The notes: generated by a model not told the origin, from the letters alone. Shown: positions 1-11,989, numbered from the stretch's first letter. The stretch is DNA of 64,000 nt from Pogostemon cablin (GCA_023678885.1 CM042955.1:34194088-34258087); one strand, 5' to 3'. A program made the numbers and translations.

Positions 1-1898
1 AGAAGAATGATGCCGACATAAACAAGATCAATAACTGCATTGTTCTCATGGACTCGAATATGACCAAACAGAATGAGGAAGTGAACAAGCAGTTGAAGAA
101 TTTATCATATACCATAGGGCAGATCTCCACTACAGTAAATCAGCAGCAAGTGCAGTTGCAGAAAGGAAAGTTTCCTTCAGATACGGAAATTAACCCAAAG
201 GAGAGTGTTAATGCGATCACGTTGAGATCCGAGAAGCATTGTAAAGGTCCAAAACTGATGCAGGACGTCACAGAACTTGTACAGAATAAAGCAGAACAGA
301 AGCAGTACGAAACAGGGATGGAGCAGGACCGATTAGATGCCGCTCGGCTACTGGCTCAGCCTGAGCAGACTACCGAGCAGGTTCAGATGCTGCCGAGCGG
401 GACTCTGGCTAGTTCCGACGTGTCTTCCGATTCGGGTGGAACCCAGCTCGGCTCAGTTCTTCCACAGCTCGGCTCGAGCGAGCCAACGAGCTGTCCTCCG
501 GGTTTTTCTACGCGTCTGAATTCTATACAGAGTCAATCTGATCTGGAAATTTCTGATAAAAAATGGCAGAGAGCGAAGAAACTGAGAGAAACGGAACAGG
601 TATTCGAGAGAGACAGTTTGGGACTTCCAATTACAAAGGTACTAATTCCTTTCCCTCAAAAATTCATGTCAAAAAGCCTTGATGAGAAGTTCCGTAAGTT
701 CACTGATGTTATGAGGGATGTTCAAGTCACTATTCCTTTCTCGGAAGCATTGGAAGAGATGCCACATTATTCAAGGTTCATCAAGGAACTTATCTCCAGA
801 AAGAGGAAGCTTAACAGTGTGGAGACAGTGAATTTGACAGAGAACTGCAGCTCTATTATTCAGAAAAAGCTTCCAGAAAAATTGAAGGATCCAGGGAGCT
901 TCATCATTCCCTGTGAGATTGGAAAAGGACCATCTAGGAGAGCACTGTGTGATTTAGGAGCCAGTATAAATTTGATGTTTTTATCAGTATTCAAGAAGCT
1001 TGGTTTGGGGGAGTTGAAACCTGCGTCTGTTGCCCTACAGTTAGCAGATCGATCATTGACATACCCCGAGGGAGTGATTGAAGATGTGCTAGTGAAGGTG
1101 TCGAATTTGACTTTTCCTGTGGATTTCCTTGTACTTGACATGGAGGATGAAAAGGATGGTGCGCCTCTGATCTTGGGGCGTCCATTCCTTGCAACTGGAA
1201 GGGCTCTGATTGATGTGTTCAAAGGAGAGTTGAGGCTTAGGGCTGATGATAAGGAGATTGTCTTTTCTTTGAATAAGGAGATGCAGTGGCCCACGGATCA
1301 GCAGCAGTGCAAGTCTGTGGATGTAGTGGACACAGAGCATGATGAGAACTTTATCCTTTCTGATGCAGAGTTTGAGAATTTGTCTAATGATGCATGTATT
1401 GATTATCTTGAGAAGCTATTTTCATTGGGCAATGCTAGTGTGAATCGGAATAAGAGGTCCACTGTTGAAGTGGGGATGAAGCCTGCTGCTAAGAAAGAGA
1501 AGCAAAAGAGCCAAAGCATTGAAGTGGTAGAGGAGATCGCAGGACCAGGCGTATCTCTTACTTTTCCTACTACTAACTCTAATGAGATATTTGATAATCT
1601 TTTAGTTACAGTAAAAATGGATGATCCATATCTGAAGCCTCCGAACATACCTCCGGATTTTTATTCTTATATTGATGTTGAAAATTCTAACTTGTTTGAT
1701 CCTTATTTTGCTATGCAGGTTGAGCCTACAATTGAATGAAAGATTGACAAGAAGGAATCAAGCCAGTCATGGGAGAAAACGAATTTAAAGAGTCATATTT
1801 CAGTGATAAAGAAGGGTGAGATGGTTAGTACAGAAAATAAGAGAGGATGGAAGTACTTGAAAGTAAAGATGAGAGAAGACTATCCTCCGATCCAGTAG
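1..1898 (+). pseudogene. Gag (C-terminal part) and aspartic protease of element 1
   Basis: An open frame enters from the left edge and runs to a TGA at 1737-1739; the same frame continues to a TAG at 1896-1898. The first part is the gag C-terminus (motif around GKFPSDTEINPKE). After a repetitive linker comes an Athila-type retropepsin domain with active site DLGASINLM (Asp codon 951-953) and flap-side motif LILGRPFLAT. The Asp is followed by Leu where most retropepsins have Thr or Ser, which is usual in the Athila group. The sequence after the TGA aligns with the C-terminus of the element A protein (shared NKRG.KY.KVKM), and A has a Trp codon where element 1 has TGA. I therefore infer a G-to-A nonsense mutation close to the end. 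The rest of the frame is open, so decay is light. Confidence 0.85.
330..495 (+). repeat. CTCGGC-motif cluster in the gag-protease linker of element 1
   Basis: Short motifs of the CTCGGCT / AGCCGAG / CCGAGC type recur about ten times within about 165 bases, in both orientations. The frame stays open through them. The position, between gag and protease, matches the motif clusters in element B (25230-25480) and element A (35520-35790), but the motif itself is different. Confidence 0.7.
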
Positions 1899-1914
1899 TT
1901 AAAAAGAGGTATCC

Positions 1915-1965
1915 CGTCGTGACTCTCCGACGTTAAACATGAGCGCTTGTTGGGGGCTGTCCCTT
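1915..1965 (+). promoter_or_regulatory. Conserved post-coding hairpin block (element 1 copy)
   Basis: CGTCGTGACTCTCCGACG forms a 5-bp stem (CGTCG/CGACG) with an 8-base loop. It is followed by TTAAACATGAGCGCTTG and a G-run/C-run pair (TTGGGGGCTGTCCC). The block starts 17 bases after the TAG at 1896-1898. Equivalent copies are at 29541-29592 in element B and 37276-37330 in element A. Such a block is familiar after the polyprotein of Athila elements, but I know of no proven function. Confidence 0.65.
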
Positions 1966-2873
1966 CCGTTTTATTGCTTTTATATGTCTGTGTTGGTGTA
2001 GGAGTTTTATTAGGTGTTGCTTGACTGCGGTATATACTTCTTTGCAAACTTAGTTTCTCACTTCGTTTAATCTAAGTTTGGGGGGGTAACGTACATACCT
2101 TGTCTTGCAGTGTCGAAATAGAATTTTTACATTGTGTTGTTGCTTGGAGAGTCGATTTTTTGCGGATTCTTAATATTTTTGATTTTTTTGAGAATATTGA
2201 GGGTTCGATTTTTTGCGATTTTTCAGGTTTCGTGCTTTGTGGTGTTTATTGTTTATTTTGTGTTAATCCTAGTGTCGGTGTAGTCGATTTATGGTTCTCT
2301 AGGATGATTTTCTGATTTTTCATGGCACTTGATTATATGTGTGATTGTGTTTGAGAAGCAGTTTGAGATTGTGCTTGGATATTGAGATACTTGAAATTTG
2401 ATTATGTGCAAGGATGATTAGCTATGTAGCTTGATTAGGTTTGCTCGTTCATTCCTATAGCCATGTGAGATTTGAGCCTTTTGAAATCATGACAAATTGC
2501 ATGATTCAGTTTATTCTTGTGAGTATCGTTCATACACACGTATTCTAGAACTTGGCTTTATATTTTGCTTGAAGTTACGTGTTTAATTAAATGATAGGAA
2601 ATGATCTTAGGCCATCTTTGTTATTTATTAGTCACTAGCCAAATTATTATCCTACCTATTGAAATTATCCGTAGTTAACCCTTTTGAGCCTAAAAGCCTT
2701 ATTTTTGTGGAAGCCTACGTGATTAGCCAATTGATCCATTTGCTAGCCTTAAAAATTCCTACCTAGTAGAGAGTTGAAGGAGTCAAGTTGGTATCTTGTG
2801 AAGAAACATAAAAGGAGAATAAGTTGGAAGTGATGAAAATTGTTGAAAAGATAGGTTAAATTATTGCATAAAG

Positions 2874-2929
2874 GGGTAGTGTCCGAAACTGGTACCCCAT
2901 GAAAAGGGTAGTACCTGAAACTGGTACCC
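2874..2929 (+). repeat. Duplicated GTGCCCGAAACTGGTACC-type motif (element 1 copy)
   Basis: Two imperfect direct copies (GTGTCCGAAACTGGTACC and GTACCTGAAACTGGTACC) lie 32 bases apart. The same pair occurs in element B (33384-33447) and element A (38511-38575). The core GGTACC is palindromic. Confidence 0.75.
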
Positions 2930-3509
2930 TTATTTGAAAAAGAAAAAAAAAAGAAAAGAAAAGAGGGAAGAAGAAAAAAAATTTCAAGTAAGGATGTGGT
3001 GTTCAAAAGTGAAGGAGGAATCAAATTGCAAGAAGCATTGAAGAGCGTTGAAGAAGAAAGAAGAAAGTAAAGTTGTTTGTTGAAAAGCTGTAAGTCTTCT
3101 TTGATTCTCTACTAGTGATTGAGTCACGATATCCATATATTTCCTACCTTTACCAAAGAGCCAACATTACAATCTAATGCAAGACCTTTGTGATCCTATT
3201 GTTGAAATTATTCCTTTAGTCGAGAGTTGAGATGATTGCCAAGCTTATGGTTACGCATGTGTTTGAATTGACTTTGAGTGTAAACACCTTACCCTGAAGT
3301 GTATATCTCACACTTGAGTGATGAGCGTAAATACTACCCGTGAGAATGGGTGGATGAGCATTCCGAAAAAGTGAAGTAGTTGATTTGAATTGTATGTTCT
3401 TAGATGGATGGTTATCTTAGTATTTGAAGTATGATTTTTGAATTGTTAAATTTTCTTGGATGTGAAGCCGTGAAATTTTCTCTCAATTACGCTATTGATT
3501 TTCTATGAT

Positions 3510-3546
3510 GTTGCCTCGGGACGAGCAACAGGTAAGTTTGGGGGTT
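3510..3546 (+). promoter_or_regulatory. Stem-loop and polypurine tract before the 3' LTR of element 1
   Basis: GTTGCCTCGGGACGAGCAAC (3510-3529) can fold into an 8-bp stem with one bulge. It is followed by GTAAGTTTGGGGGTT, the plus-strand primer tract, directly against the LTR start TGTTGAGAG at 3547. Confidence 0.7.
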
Positions 3547-5178
3547 TGTTGAGAGTGAAATTTCACGTGATTTAGGTCTCACATTACACCATTTTTGATA
3601 GAATGTGGCCATGATTTTGGGTAGAATTGAGTGATTTTCATATCTTGCATAATTAAGATGCTACTATGGTGTTTTGTTGAGTTTTGAAGGGTAAAACAGG
3701 ATCAAAAGTTAAAAGTTGGAATGAAGAGTGAAAGTGTGAAGGAATGGTGAAAAAGACACGTCCACTTGAATAATTTTCTGTGTTTGTGTAGAAGTTCAAA
3801 TTGATCATGTGATATATTTTTCGAAAGCCATGGAAGAGAGGATCGTTTTGGCGCAAGAATCACTCAAATTGGAGTCCGTATGAGGAAGTTATGTTCGAAA
3901 CGGTGAGACTGCGCAGCTGCCAACGGGAATTTCCGAAAATTTCCGAAAATTAGCCAATTTTAGCTATTTCTTAGAGCACAATTCTTTTCTTTTCTCATTC
4001 CTTTTCTTTGAGCACAATTCTTTCCTTATCTCATTCCCTTCTCACACCTATATATATCTCACATCATTATTCATAAGAGACACCACCCTCCACAAGGGAA
4101 CTACCCCCTACCATCCATCATCTACCATCATCCATATCCATCCCATCATCCATCCACATCAAAGGGGATTCAAGGGCTATTCAAGAGGAAGATCAGTCAA
4201 TCGGAGAGACGGAGAAGGAATCTGAGACAACTCCAACACTAGGGTTTTTCTATTCCTTTCTTTAATTTTCTTTTGTCTTGATTTGTGATATGAATTGCAT
4301 AGCCATGAGTGTTGCTTGTAACCTCATAGGCTAATTTCTTATACAGTTTTAGGGTTTGATGGTTTGATTTGATTGATTTAGGAACCTAGACCAAAGATTG
4401 GGATTTTATGCAGTTGATCTTTTGATTTTACTTATTTTATTAAGACATGCTTTTCTGATTCGTAACGTCTTCATAATATATTCATGACATCCGCTATAAT
4501 GCTTGAATTATTGTGTTAGCTCGTGTGCGTTCATAATTGGTATTGTCTATTTGTTAGGAATTGAAGTAGTTCAGCTATAAACACTTTAATTCCATGAACT
4601 GGTAAATCAAATATTGGAATTGTTTAGTGGAACAATGCAATTAGACATTCAAGTAGGAAGTGAAAAGAACCTTGTAGTAATTTCAGAGAATATCTTGTTA
4701 GTCGGGCTTACCATCCGGAGGTATTGTTGCTTGCTTTGATTAGTATCTAGGAATAAGGCTTGGTAATATTCACGCACCTTATGATTTAAACTAGATTATA
4801 CTGTTAGCTTTGAATCGGATCATATCCGGTGGGAAAACAGGGTTATGCGGTGTATTTTTATTGAAACTGCATGAATGAACAATTAGAGGTCTAGAAACCC
4901 GAATTAATTGGTCTATACCTGATACCTTAGAACTGTTGATTTTCTCTTGAATTAATCTTAAATCTTTCTTCTGTGATTTATTTTATTAGTTATTTAATTT
5001 TCTGTTATTTAGATAATAATTAAATTCACAACTCCTGGATATCAGTTACTTGATTCTGATTAATTTAGTAATTTTAGGAAATAAATAATTAGCTGTCCTT
5101 TTGGGTTCGATAATTTAACTTGGGTGCTTACTGCTACAATTGATATCCTTACACTTGAGGATTAAATTATAGTGCGCA
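3547..5178 (+). repeat. 3' LTR of element 1 (1632 bp)
   Basis: The LTR starts with TGTTGAGAG after the polypurine tract and ends in CA at 5177-5178, where Tat gag coding sequence begins. A block near 3826-3925 (GAGGATCG...GCGCAA...GAAGTTATG...CTGCCAACGGG) matches a block in the LTRs of element A (18452-18553), so the two families are related. A TATATATA promoter candidate is at 4049. The internal repeat beside the shared block is AATTTCCGAAA, not the motif carried by A. Confidence 0.8.
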
Positions 5179-6527
5179 GAAAAAGCCTATCAAAAGACCG
5201 ATTATCCGGAGAGTCTGCTATTGAGATATGTATCCAAGGGATGGAATGGAATCTCCTTTATATACTCAAAGGAATTCAACCTAAGACTTTCGAAGAGTTG
5301 GCTACTAGGGCCCATGACATGGAATTAAGTATGGCTACTAGTGGAATCAAACATTCACCGATGTCGGACTCCTACAAGTCTAAAGATAAAGAAGATTTCA
5401 AAAAGGGGGGCAAGTCCTATGCTAAAAGTTCCAACAATGAATCAATGGCCACAAATATTATGACGGTCAAGGTTCGAAAGAATGAAAATGATAAGAAAGA
5501 CAAAGGGAGGCAAGTTGCCCAAGAGTGGGGGCAAAGAAGGTTAACTCTGAAAGAGATGCAAGAAAAGGAGTATCCATTTCTGAGTTCAGACATTTCTGGT
5601 ATATTCGATGATCTAATGAAGAACAAACTCCTTGATCTTCCTGAGATGAAGCATCCAGAAGAAGCCGGTCGAACTAATGACCCAAAATACTGCAAGTATC
5701 ATAGGTTGGTGAGTCATCCAATTCATGATTGTTTCGTTCTTAAGGAAAAGATCATGCAACTAGCTAAGGAAGGGAAAATCGTGTTAGAAGATGAGGCAGG
5801 CACAAACTTCACTTCTGTAAAAGAAAGTCATGATGAAGGCTCATGTCATGTCGTGAACGAGGACAATGAAAGCGAACAACTTGAAACTAAGGGTAAAGCT
5901 TACTCCATAAAGGTGACCTTCACGGATGAAGATATGTTGTTGGGTATGCAATCTCATAATCGACCTCTATTTGTGACTGGTTACACTAAAGGGATGCGAG
6001 TGAATCGCATACTTGTTGATGGAGGTTCGGCAGTGAACATTTTGTCCTTGAGAATGTTGAAGAAGATAGAAATACGAATGGATGAACTCAACCATAGCCG
6101 ATTGATGATTCAAGGGTTTAACCATGAGGGGCAGAGAACTCTCGGCATAATAGTTCTTGATTTGCTAATTGATGAGATGAAATCCACAGTCCACTTCCAT
6201 GTTATTGATGCAAAAACTTCGTACAACATGCTTTTGGGGCGCCCATGGCTACATGAGAATGGTGTGATTCCTTCCACATTACACCAGTGCTTCAAATATA
6301 GTGAAGGTGATAATGTGAAAAGGGTGTTCGGCGACGACAAGCCATTTACTGAAGCTGAAGCTTACTTTGCAGATGCTAAATATTTCTTCAAGAGTACAAA
6401 GGAAGTAAAGCGTGAAGAAGCCCCAGTGCAAGATAATGGGGGCAATAAACAAATAAAGGATGAGGAAGGTAGTACATCATCTGCCACTCTCAAGGAGAAC
6501 AAAGGCAAAGGGCTTGAGACCTCGTAA
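5179..6527 (+). pseudogene. Tat-type gag (interior onward) and aspartic protease
   Basis: The frame opens inside gag with residues typical of plant Tat gag (CIQGMEWNLLYILKGI, then FEELATRAHDMELS). A zinc-knuckle-like segment follows (KYCKYHRLVSHPIHDCFVLK, C-x2-H...H-x4-C). The protease has active site VDGGSAVNIL and flap-side motif YNMLLGRPWLHE. The frame ends at TAA 6525-6527 but homology continues in the same frame to about 6760 (SYSPQAYKLLMKAGYEP), so the stop is a mutation within a longer gag-pol polyprotein. The first codons of the open frame (5172-5178) belong to the element 1 LTR, not to gag. Confidence 0.85.
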
Positions 6528-9500
6528 GAGTTGACATTGCCTCTAACAAAAATTGATGCAAATAGGCCTTCTTCTCCACCACTCAAAGGATTCACACGTC
6601 CTATTGAAGGACCAAAGACCGAACACGGTGAAGTGTTTGAAGCCGAAATAACCAAGTCGTATAGTCCACAAGCTTATAAACTCCTTATGAAGGCTGGTTA
6701 TGAACCAAGGGAAAAAGCGATGGCGAGCAAGGTGTGTCAAGAAACTATCAACCCACAGGACATGGGCTCAATGTTACTCAGAAAATGTTGAAAAATAGTG
6801 ATCACACTATCAAGAAGGCTAAGCCAGGTTTGGGATATATCTCTCAAAAGCCAGTCCGCATTGCAATTAGAAGAGCAAGTACAAATTATATCACCGAGGG
6901 AGAAGCTTTATCCACGGAGGATATGTTTGACGCAAGTAGTGGGGAAGTTAAGAGAATATCTGTTTTTGAAAGGCTTGGGAGTGTCTTCGAAAGGCTTGGA
7001 CCCTGTAAAGGGAAGTGTAGGAGGCAAAATCATGTCAAGTCCCTTAACCTCCGAAAACTCCGGAGTCAAAATCCTTCTCGCATCAAGAGGCGAAATATCT
7101 TGACTGTCTCAAGTGGAAGAGTATTGAAAGCTAAGGTACGAAGAATCATCTTTACTAAAGATGATAGTAATAATGATAGAGAAAGTGTAGCTTCCACCAA
7201 TCATATTACTGCTGTGGAAGATTCTCAAATGGAGGAAGTAGATGCTGAAGATGCCCCTCCACAATTTGAAGAAGGAGTGAAAGCCACTGTTGATGAGTTG
7301 AAAGAAATTAACTTAGGTGATGAAAATGACCCACGTCCTACCTACATAAGTACTCTGCTAAATGTTGAGGAAGAAACAAAGTATGTTAGCCTTTTGCGAG
7401 AATTCAGAGATGTCTTTGCATGGTCGCATAAGGAAATGCCAGGCTTAGATCCGAAAATCGCAGCACATCACTTGTCCATTAAAAAGGGAACTCAGCCGGT
7501 TAAACAAATGCAGCATCGATTTCGACCAGAGTTGATTCCTTTGATTGAGGACGAGGTTAATAAGCTTCTTGAAACATGCAAGATCCGAGAAGTCAAATAT
7601 CCTACATGGATTTCCAATATCATGCCAGTGAGAAAGAAAAATGGGCAACTCAGAGTATGCGTTGATTTCTGAGATTTGAATATGGCATGTCCAAAAGATG
7701 ACTTTCCATTACCAATTACTGAACTCATGATTGATGCAACAACGGGGCATGAGGTCCTTTCATTTATGGATAGGTCATCTGGCTACAATCAAATTGGTTT
7801 GGCTCCTGAGGATCAAGAGAAGACAGCCTTTCGTACTCCGAAAGGGATATATTGCTATAATGTTATGCCATTTGGCTTAAAGAATGTTGGTGCCACTTAT
7901 CAGCGAGCCATGCAAAAGATATTTGATGACATGCTTCATAAGATTGTCGAATGCTATGTTGATGATATTGTGGTGAAATCAAAGGAAAAGAAAGATCATT
8001 TCCATGATCTAAGGCGAGTGTTTGAACGATTAAGAGAGCATCAACTCAAGATAAATTCGCTCAAGTGTGCATTTGGAGTTTCATTTGGGAAATTTCTTGG
8101 GTTTATTGTTCGCCGTCGAGGGATTGAGATTGAGAAAGCAAAGATTGACGCAATCATGAAAATGCATGTGCCTCAGAACATACATGAACTCAAAAGTCTG
8201 CAAGGAAAGTTGGTATACTTAAGGAGATTCATATCAAACTTAGCTGACCGATGCCAACCATTTAGTCATCTCATGAAGAAAGACAGCATATTCGAATGGG
8301 ATGAAGCTTGCAATAATGCTTTCAACAGCATTAAAGAATACTTGATGAAGGCACTAGTGTTGAGTGCTCCAATATCGGGACGTTCATTAGTCCTTTATCT
8401 AGCTGCTCAAGAGCGTTCTGTGGGAGCTTTACTTGCACAAGAAAATGATGATGGTAAAGAAAGAGCTCTATATTATCTAAGTAGAACCATGACTCCAAAC
8501 GAGTTGAAGTATTCACCCATTGAGAAGATCTGCTTATCCCTTATCTTCGTGATTCAGAAGTTGAAACATTATTTTCAAGCTAACACAGTTCGGCTAGTTT
8601 CGAAAGCCAACCCACTAAAATTTGTCATGTTAAAACCAGTACTCTCTGATCGGCTTGCAAGATGGTATCTCCAACTTCAACAGTTTGAGATCGTGTATGT
8701 CCCTCAAAAGGCCGTAAAAGGATAAGTGTTAGCAGATTTTCTAGCTGATCATCCAATGCCTACTGAATGGGAACTATCTGATGAACTCCCCGATAAAGAT
8801 GCTTTCACTGTGGACATAGTTTCTCCTTGGAAGATGTATTTCGATGGAGCATCTCATAGAGAGGGAGCTGGTGCGGGAGACGTGTTTGTAACATCCAGTG
8901 GTGAAGTTCTACCTTTCTCATTTTCCTTAACAGAAAATTGCTCTAACAATGTGGCTGAGTATCAAGCACTCATACTTAGTTTGAAAATGGCTGTCGATAT
9001 AAAGCAGCTACACCTTAGAGTGTATGGTGATTCGCTATTGGTGATAAATCAACTCCTTGGAGTGTATGAAGTGAAGAAGCCTGAGTTGTTTCCCTACTAC
9101 AAGTATGCTCAAAAGCTTATGGGTTATCTCGGTGATGTTGATATTAAGCATTTGTCTAGAAGAGAGAATAAGCAAGCTGGAGCCCTCGCTAAATTAGCAT
9201 CAATTATAGCTATGTCAGAAGTGCAAATTCAAATACCGGTGTGTAGAAGTTGGGTTGTACCACCACTCTTTGAAGATGATGATTATGAAGAAGTTGAAAA
9301 TCATGTGGTGGAAGTTTTTGAAATTGAAGAAGAGGATTGGCGCCAACTACTCGTGGACTATTTTAAGTATGATAAGTTGCCAAGCGATCCACGTCAAAGG
9401 GTTGATATTCGACGTCGAGCGCCTCGATTCATTTATTTCAAAGGCACACTATATAGAAGATCATTTGATGAAGTTTTCTTGAGATGCTTGGGTAAGAAAG

Positions 9501-10582
9501 AAGCTATTCAAGCGATGGAGGAGTCTCACTCCGGAATTTGCGGTGCCCATCAATCCAGACCGAAGCTACATTTCAGAATTAAGAGGATGGGCTACTATTG
9601 GCCCACAATGGTGAAGGATTGCATGGATTTTGCATAAAGATGTCAAGCTTGCCAGTACCATGGAAATCTGATTCATCAACCTCCGGAGCCTTTGCATCCG
9701 ACAGTCGTTTCATGGCCTTTTGATGCTTGGGGTTTAGATGTGGTAGGGCCACTTACAAAGTCTTCTGGTGGTCATCTCTACATTCTTGCTGCAACTGATT
9801 ACTTTTCAAAGTGGGCTGAAGCTGTGCCTCTGAGTGAAGTAAAGAAAGAAAATGTTGCGGATTTCATTCGGATCAACATCATTTATAGATATGGTGTCCT
9901 GCGCTACATCATCACTGATAATGGAAAGCAGTTCAGCAACAGTTGGATTGATAAGTTGTGTGAGAAGTTTGATTTCAAGCAAAGAAAGTCATCAATGTAC
10001 AACGCAGCTGCCAATGGTCTTGCTGAAGCATTCAATAAAACTTTATGCAGTTTATTGAAGAAAGTGGTCTCCAAGTCAAAAAGAGATTGGCATGAAAGAA
10101 TCAATGAAGCTTTATGGGCGTACCGCACTACCTATAAAACACCTACTCAAGCCACTCCGTATTCTTTGGTGTATGGTGTTGAGGCTGTTGTGCCTCTTGA
10201 AAAGCAAATTCCTTCTTTGAGGATAGCCATACAAGAAGGCCTCACCGAGGAAGAAAATGCAAAGTTACGTCTTCAAGAGTTAGAAGCGTTAGATGAAAAG
10301 AGGTTGGAAGCACAACAAAGACTTGAGTGTTACCAATCTCGCCTTTCTAGAACGTACAACAAGAAAGTGAAGGTACGTTCTTTTCAAGTTGGTGATTTGG
10401 TGCTTGCTGTGAGAAGACCTATAGTAGTCACCCATCGCGTTGGAAATAAGTTTCTACCCAAGTGGGATGGCCCTCATGTTGTGAAGGAAGCCTACACAAA
10501 TGACGCATACAAGTTGATCTCAGAAGATGGCGTGAACATTGGCCCCATAAATGGGAAGTTCTTGAAATGCTACTACGCGTAA
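6528..10582 (+). pseudogene. Tat-type pol: RT, RNase H, archaeal RNase H, integrase
   Basis: Homology moves from the gag frame to the pol frame between about 6745 and 6765, marking a frameshift. Pol then stays in one frame to 10582, broken by TGA 7670-7672 (VDF*DLN, where the family has Arg), TAA 8723-8725 (KG*VLADF) and TAA 9635-9637. The RT has an intact YVDD at 7955-7966. RNase H 1 covers about 8250-8720. The second RNase H begins at WKMYFDGAS (about 8828) and keeps Glu in VAEYQAL and Asp in YGDS, but has Gly where the last catalytic Asp is expected (NKQAGALA). Integrase has the HHCC finger across 9520-9660, then GLDVVG, TDNGKQF and NGLAEAF for the DDE triad. The C-terminus ends in an SH3-like segment (WDGPHVVKEAY). 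Confidence 0.88.
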
Positions 10583-10900
10583 AACAAATACATGTATAAT
10601 GCTCCATGACGCACGAGCCTAAACTGTATATTACTCCTGGTCTGCACGAGTATAAACTGTGTACGATGAACTCTTGGTCCGCATGAGTATAAACTGTGTA
10701 CGACAAACTCCTGGTCCGCACGAGTATAAACTGTGTATGACAAACTCCTGGTCCGCACGAGTATAAACTGTGTACGATAAACTCCTGGTCCGCACGAGTA
10801 TAAACTGTGTATGACAAACTTCTGGTCCGCATGAGTATAAATTATGTACGACACACTTCTGACCCGCATGAGTATAAACTGTGCACGGCACCCTCCAATC
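10583..10900 (+). repeat. 37-base tandem repeat array after Tat pol
   Basis: The unit GAGTATAAACTGTGTA... repeats with exact 37-base spacing at 10648, 10685, 10722, 10759, 10796, 10833 and 10870, with a degenerate copy near 10615. The array starts just after the pol stop codon. Several overlapping open frames on the minus strand here are by-products of the repeat. Confidence 0.92.
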
Positions 10901-11412
10901 AAAACTATGTCCCTTTGAACTACGTTATGACTTGATTCTCTATAGGGAGATACATAGGCAGCTTAACATTTTGTTAAGTTCAGTCATGTTTTCGTTTGTT
11001 CGCATCAAGTTTGTGAAGCAAGAAGAAAATTAAGGTATACAGGCAGCAAGTAAACATCAAAAAGCAGTAAAGCAAATCCAAAGATGCAGTGATGAATAAG
11101 AAGAGGAAAAAGAGATAAGGGAGAATATATCAGTAAAAGGGGGTTCAAATTAATTTATATTTCTTTGATTTAATTAATTACAAGGCCCGAAATAAATTCA
11201 TGGGTCAGTTAATTATTAAATTCAAAATTATAAATTAAACATATGATGGGAAGGGCCTAAATATTGAAAGGAGCAATTAAATTAATTCATATTTGAGCTT
11301 GATAAACTAAGCCCAAATAGCATGAATTAAATTTAAGAGTTGAGGTCCGAATTGTTGGTGCAAGCTTGAATGCATGGGGCTCAAAGTAATTTGAATTAAT
11401 GACCATTTGGCC
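10901..11412 (+). other. Tat 3' non-coding spacer
   Basis: A segment near 10920-10975 (AACTACGTTATGACTTGATT then GATACATAGGCAGC) matches the conserved sequence found after integrase in Tat elements. The rest is AT-rich with no recognisable gene. Confidence 0.55.
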
Positions 11413-11725
11413 TGAACTAAGCCCACACGGCTTATTTGCTAAATAATTGGACCAAAATTGACATGAACATAAGCCCATACGACTTATTTGCTAAATAATT
11501 GATCAAAATTGACATGAACATAAGCCCATACGACTTATTTGCTAAATAATTGATCAAAATTGGCATGAACATAAGCTCACATGGCTTATTTGCTAAATAA
11601 TTGGATGAAATTGGCATGAACATAAGCCCATGTAGCTTATTTGCTAAGCAATTGACCCACTTCCGAAGTCAAACTAGTATGAACATAGCTCACGTGACTT
11701 ATTTGCTAAACAATTAGTCCAATAT
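11413..11725 (+). repeat. 51-base tandem repeat array in Tat 3' region
   Basis: The core CTTATTTGCTAAATAATTG occurs at 11431, 11483, 11534, 11585, 11636 and 11698. Spacing is 51-52 bases for the first five copies and 62 for the last. Each copy carries GAACATAAGCCCA before the core. Confidence 0.9.
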
Positions 11726-11989
11726 AGATAAAGGAGCCCAAATTCATGGATTGAATTAAAGGTGGGAAGCAAGAAACGGAGCCTGATCATTTGAGGCCCA
11801 AGTACTAAATTCGCTTTGAATTTAAGGCCCAATTGTGAGGTATTCAGGTTGTTGATCCAAAATTAGATTGAAAAGTCAAAATTGAGGTCTTAAAGGGGAA
11901 AATGTGAGTGGCCTCCTTCTACAAGTCAAATTCTCCCCCAAATCAACTATTTCTCTTTCTTCCACTCTCCTTCCTTGATTCAAAACGTG

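Larger units (their letters stand above)
1899..3546 (+). other. 3' non-coding tail of element 1
   Basis: There is no long open frame that resembles a known protein. The tail keeps landmarks found in the same order in elements B and A: the hairpin block at 1915-1960, a TCTAAGTTTGGGGGGG tract near 2070-2087, a block containing GTATTCTAGAACTTGGCT near 2540, a duplicated motif at 2874-2929, a block around CTTTACCAAAGAGCCAACA near 3150, and a stem-loop before the polypurine tract. Confidence 0.75.
1..5178 (+). mobile_element. Element 1: Athila-like Ty3/gypsy element, 3' part, pol-less
   Basis: This element enters from the left edge inside gag. It consists of the gag C-terminus, an Athila-type protease, a short C-terminal extension, a 1.6-kb non-coding tail, a polypurine tract and a 3' LTR. 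No reverse transcriptase, RNase H or integrase coding sequence is present between the protease and the tail. The LTR ends at 5178 and is followed at once by the interior of a Tat-type gag, so element 1 was inserted into element C. The 5' LTR, the primer-binding site and one copy of the target duplication lie outside the window. Confidence 0.85.

Noticed and set aside
5172..5178. GTG-start frame of gag in element C
   Set aside because: The first codons belong to the LTR of element 1; the true gag start is upstream of the window.
10428..10902. Three overlapping minus-strand frames of 86-134 codons
   Set aside because: They are produced by the 37-base tandem repeat (37 is not divisible by 3, so all frames look alike) and show only repeated peptide.
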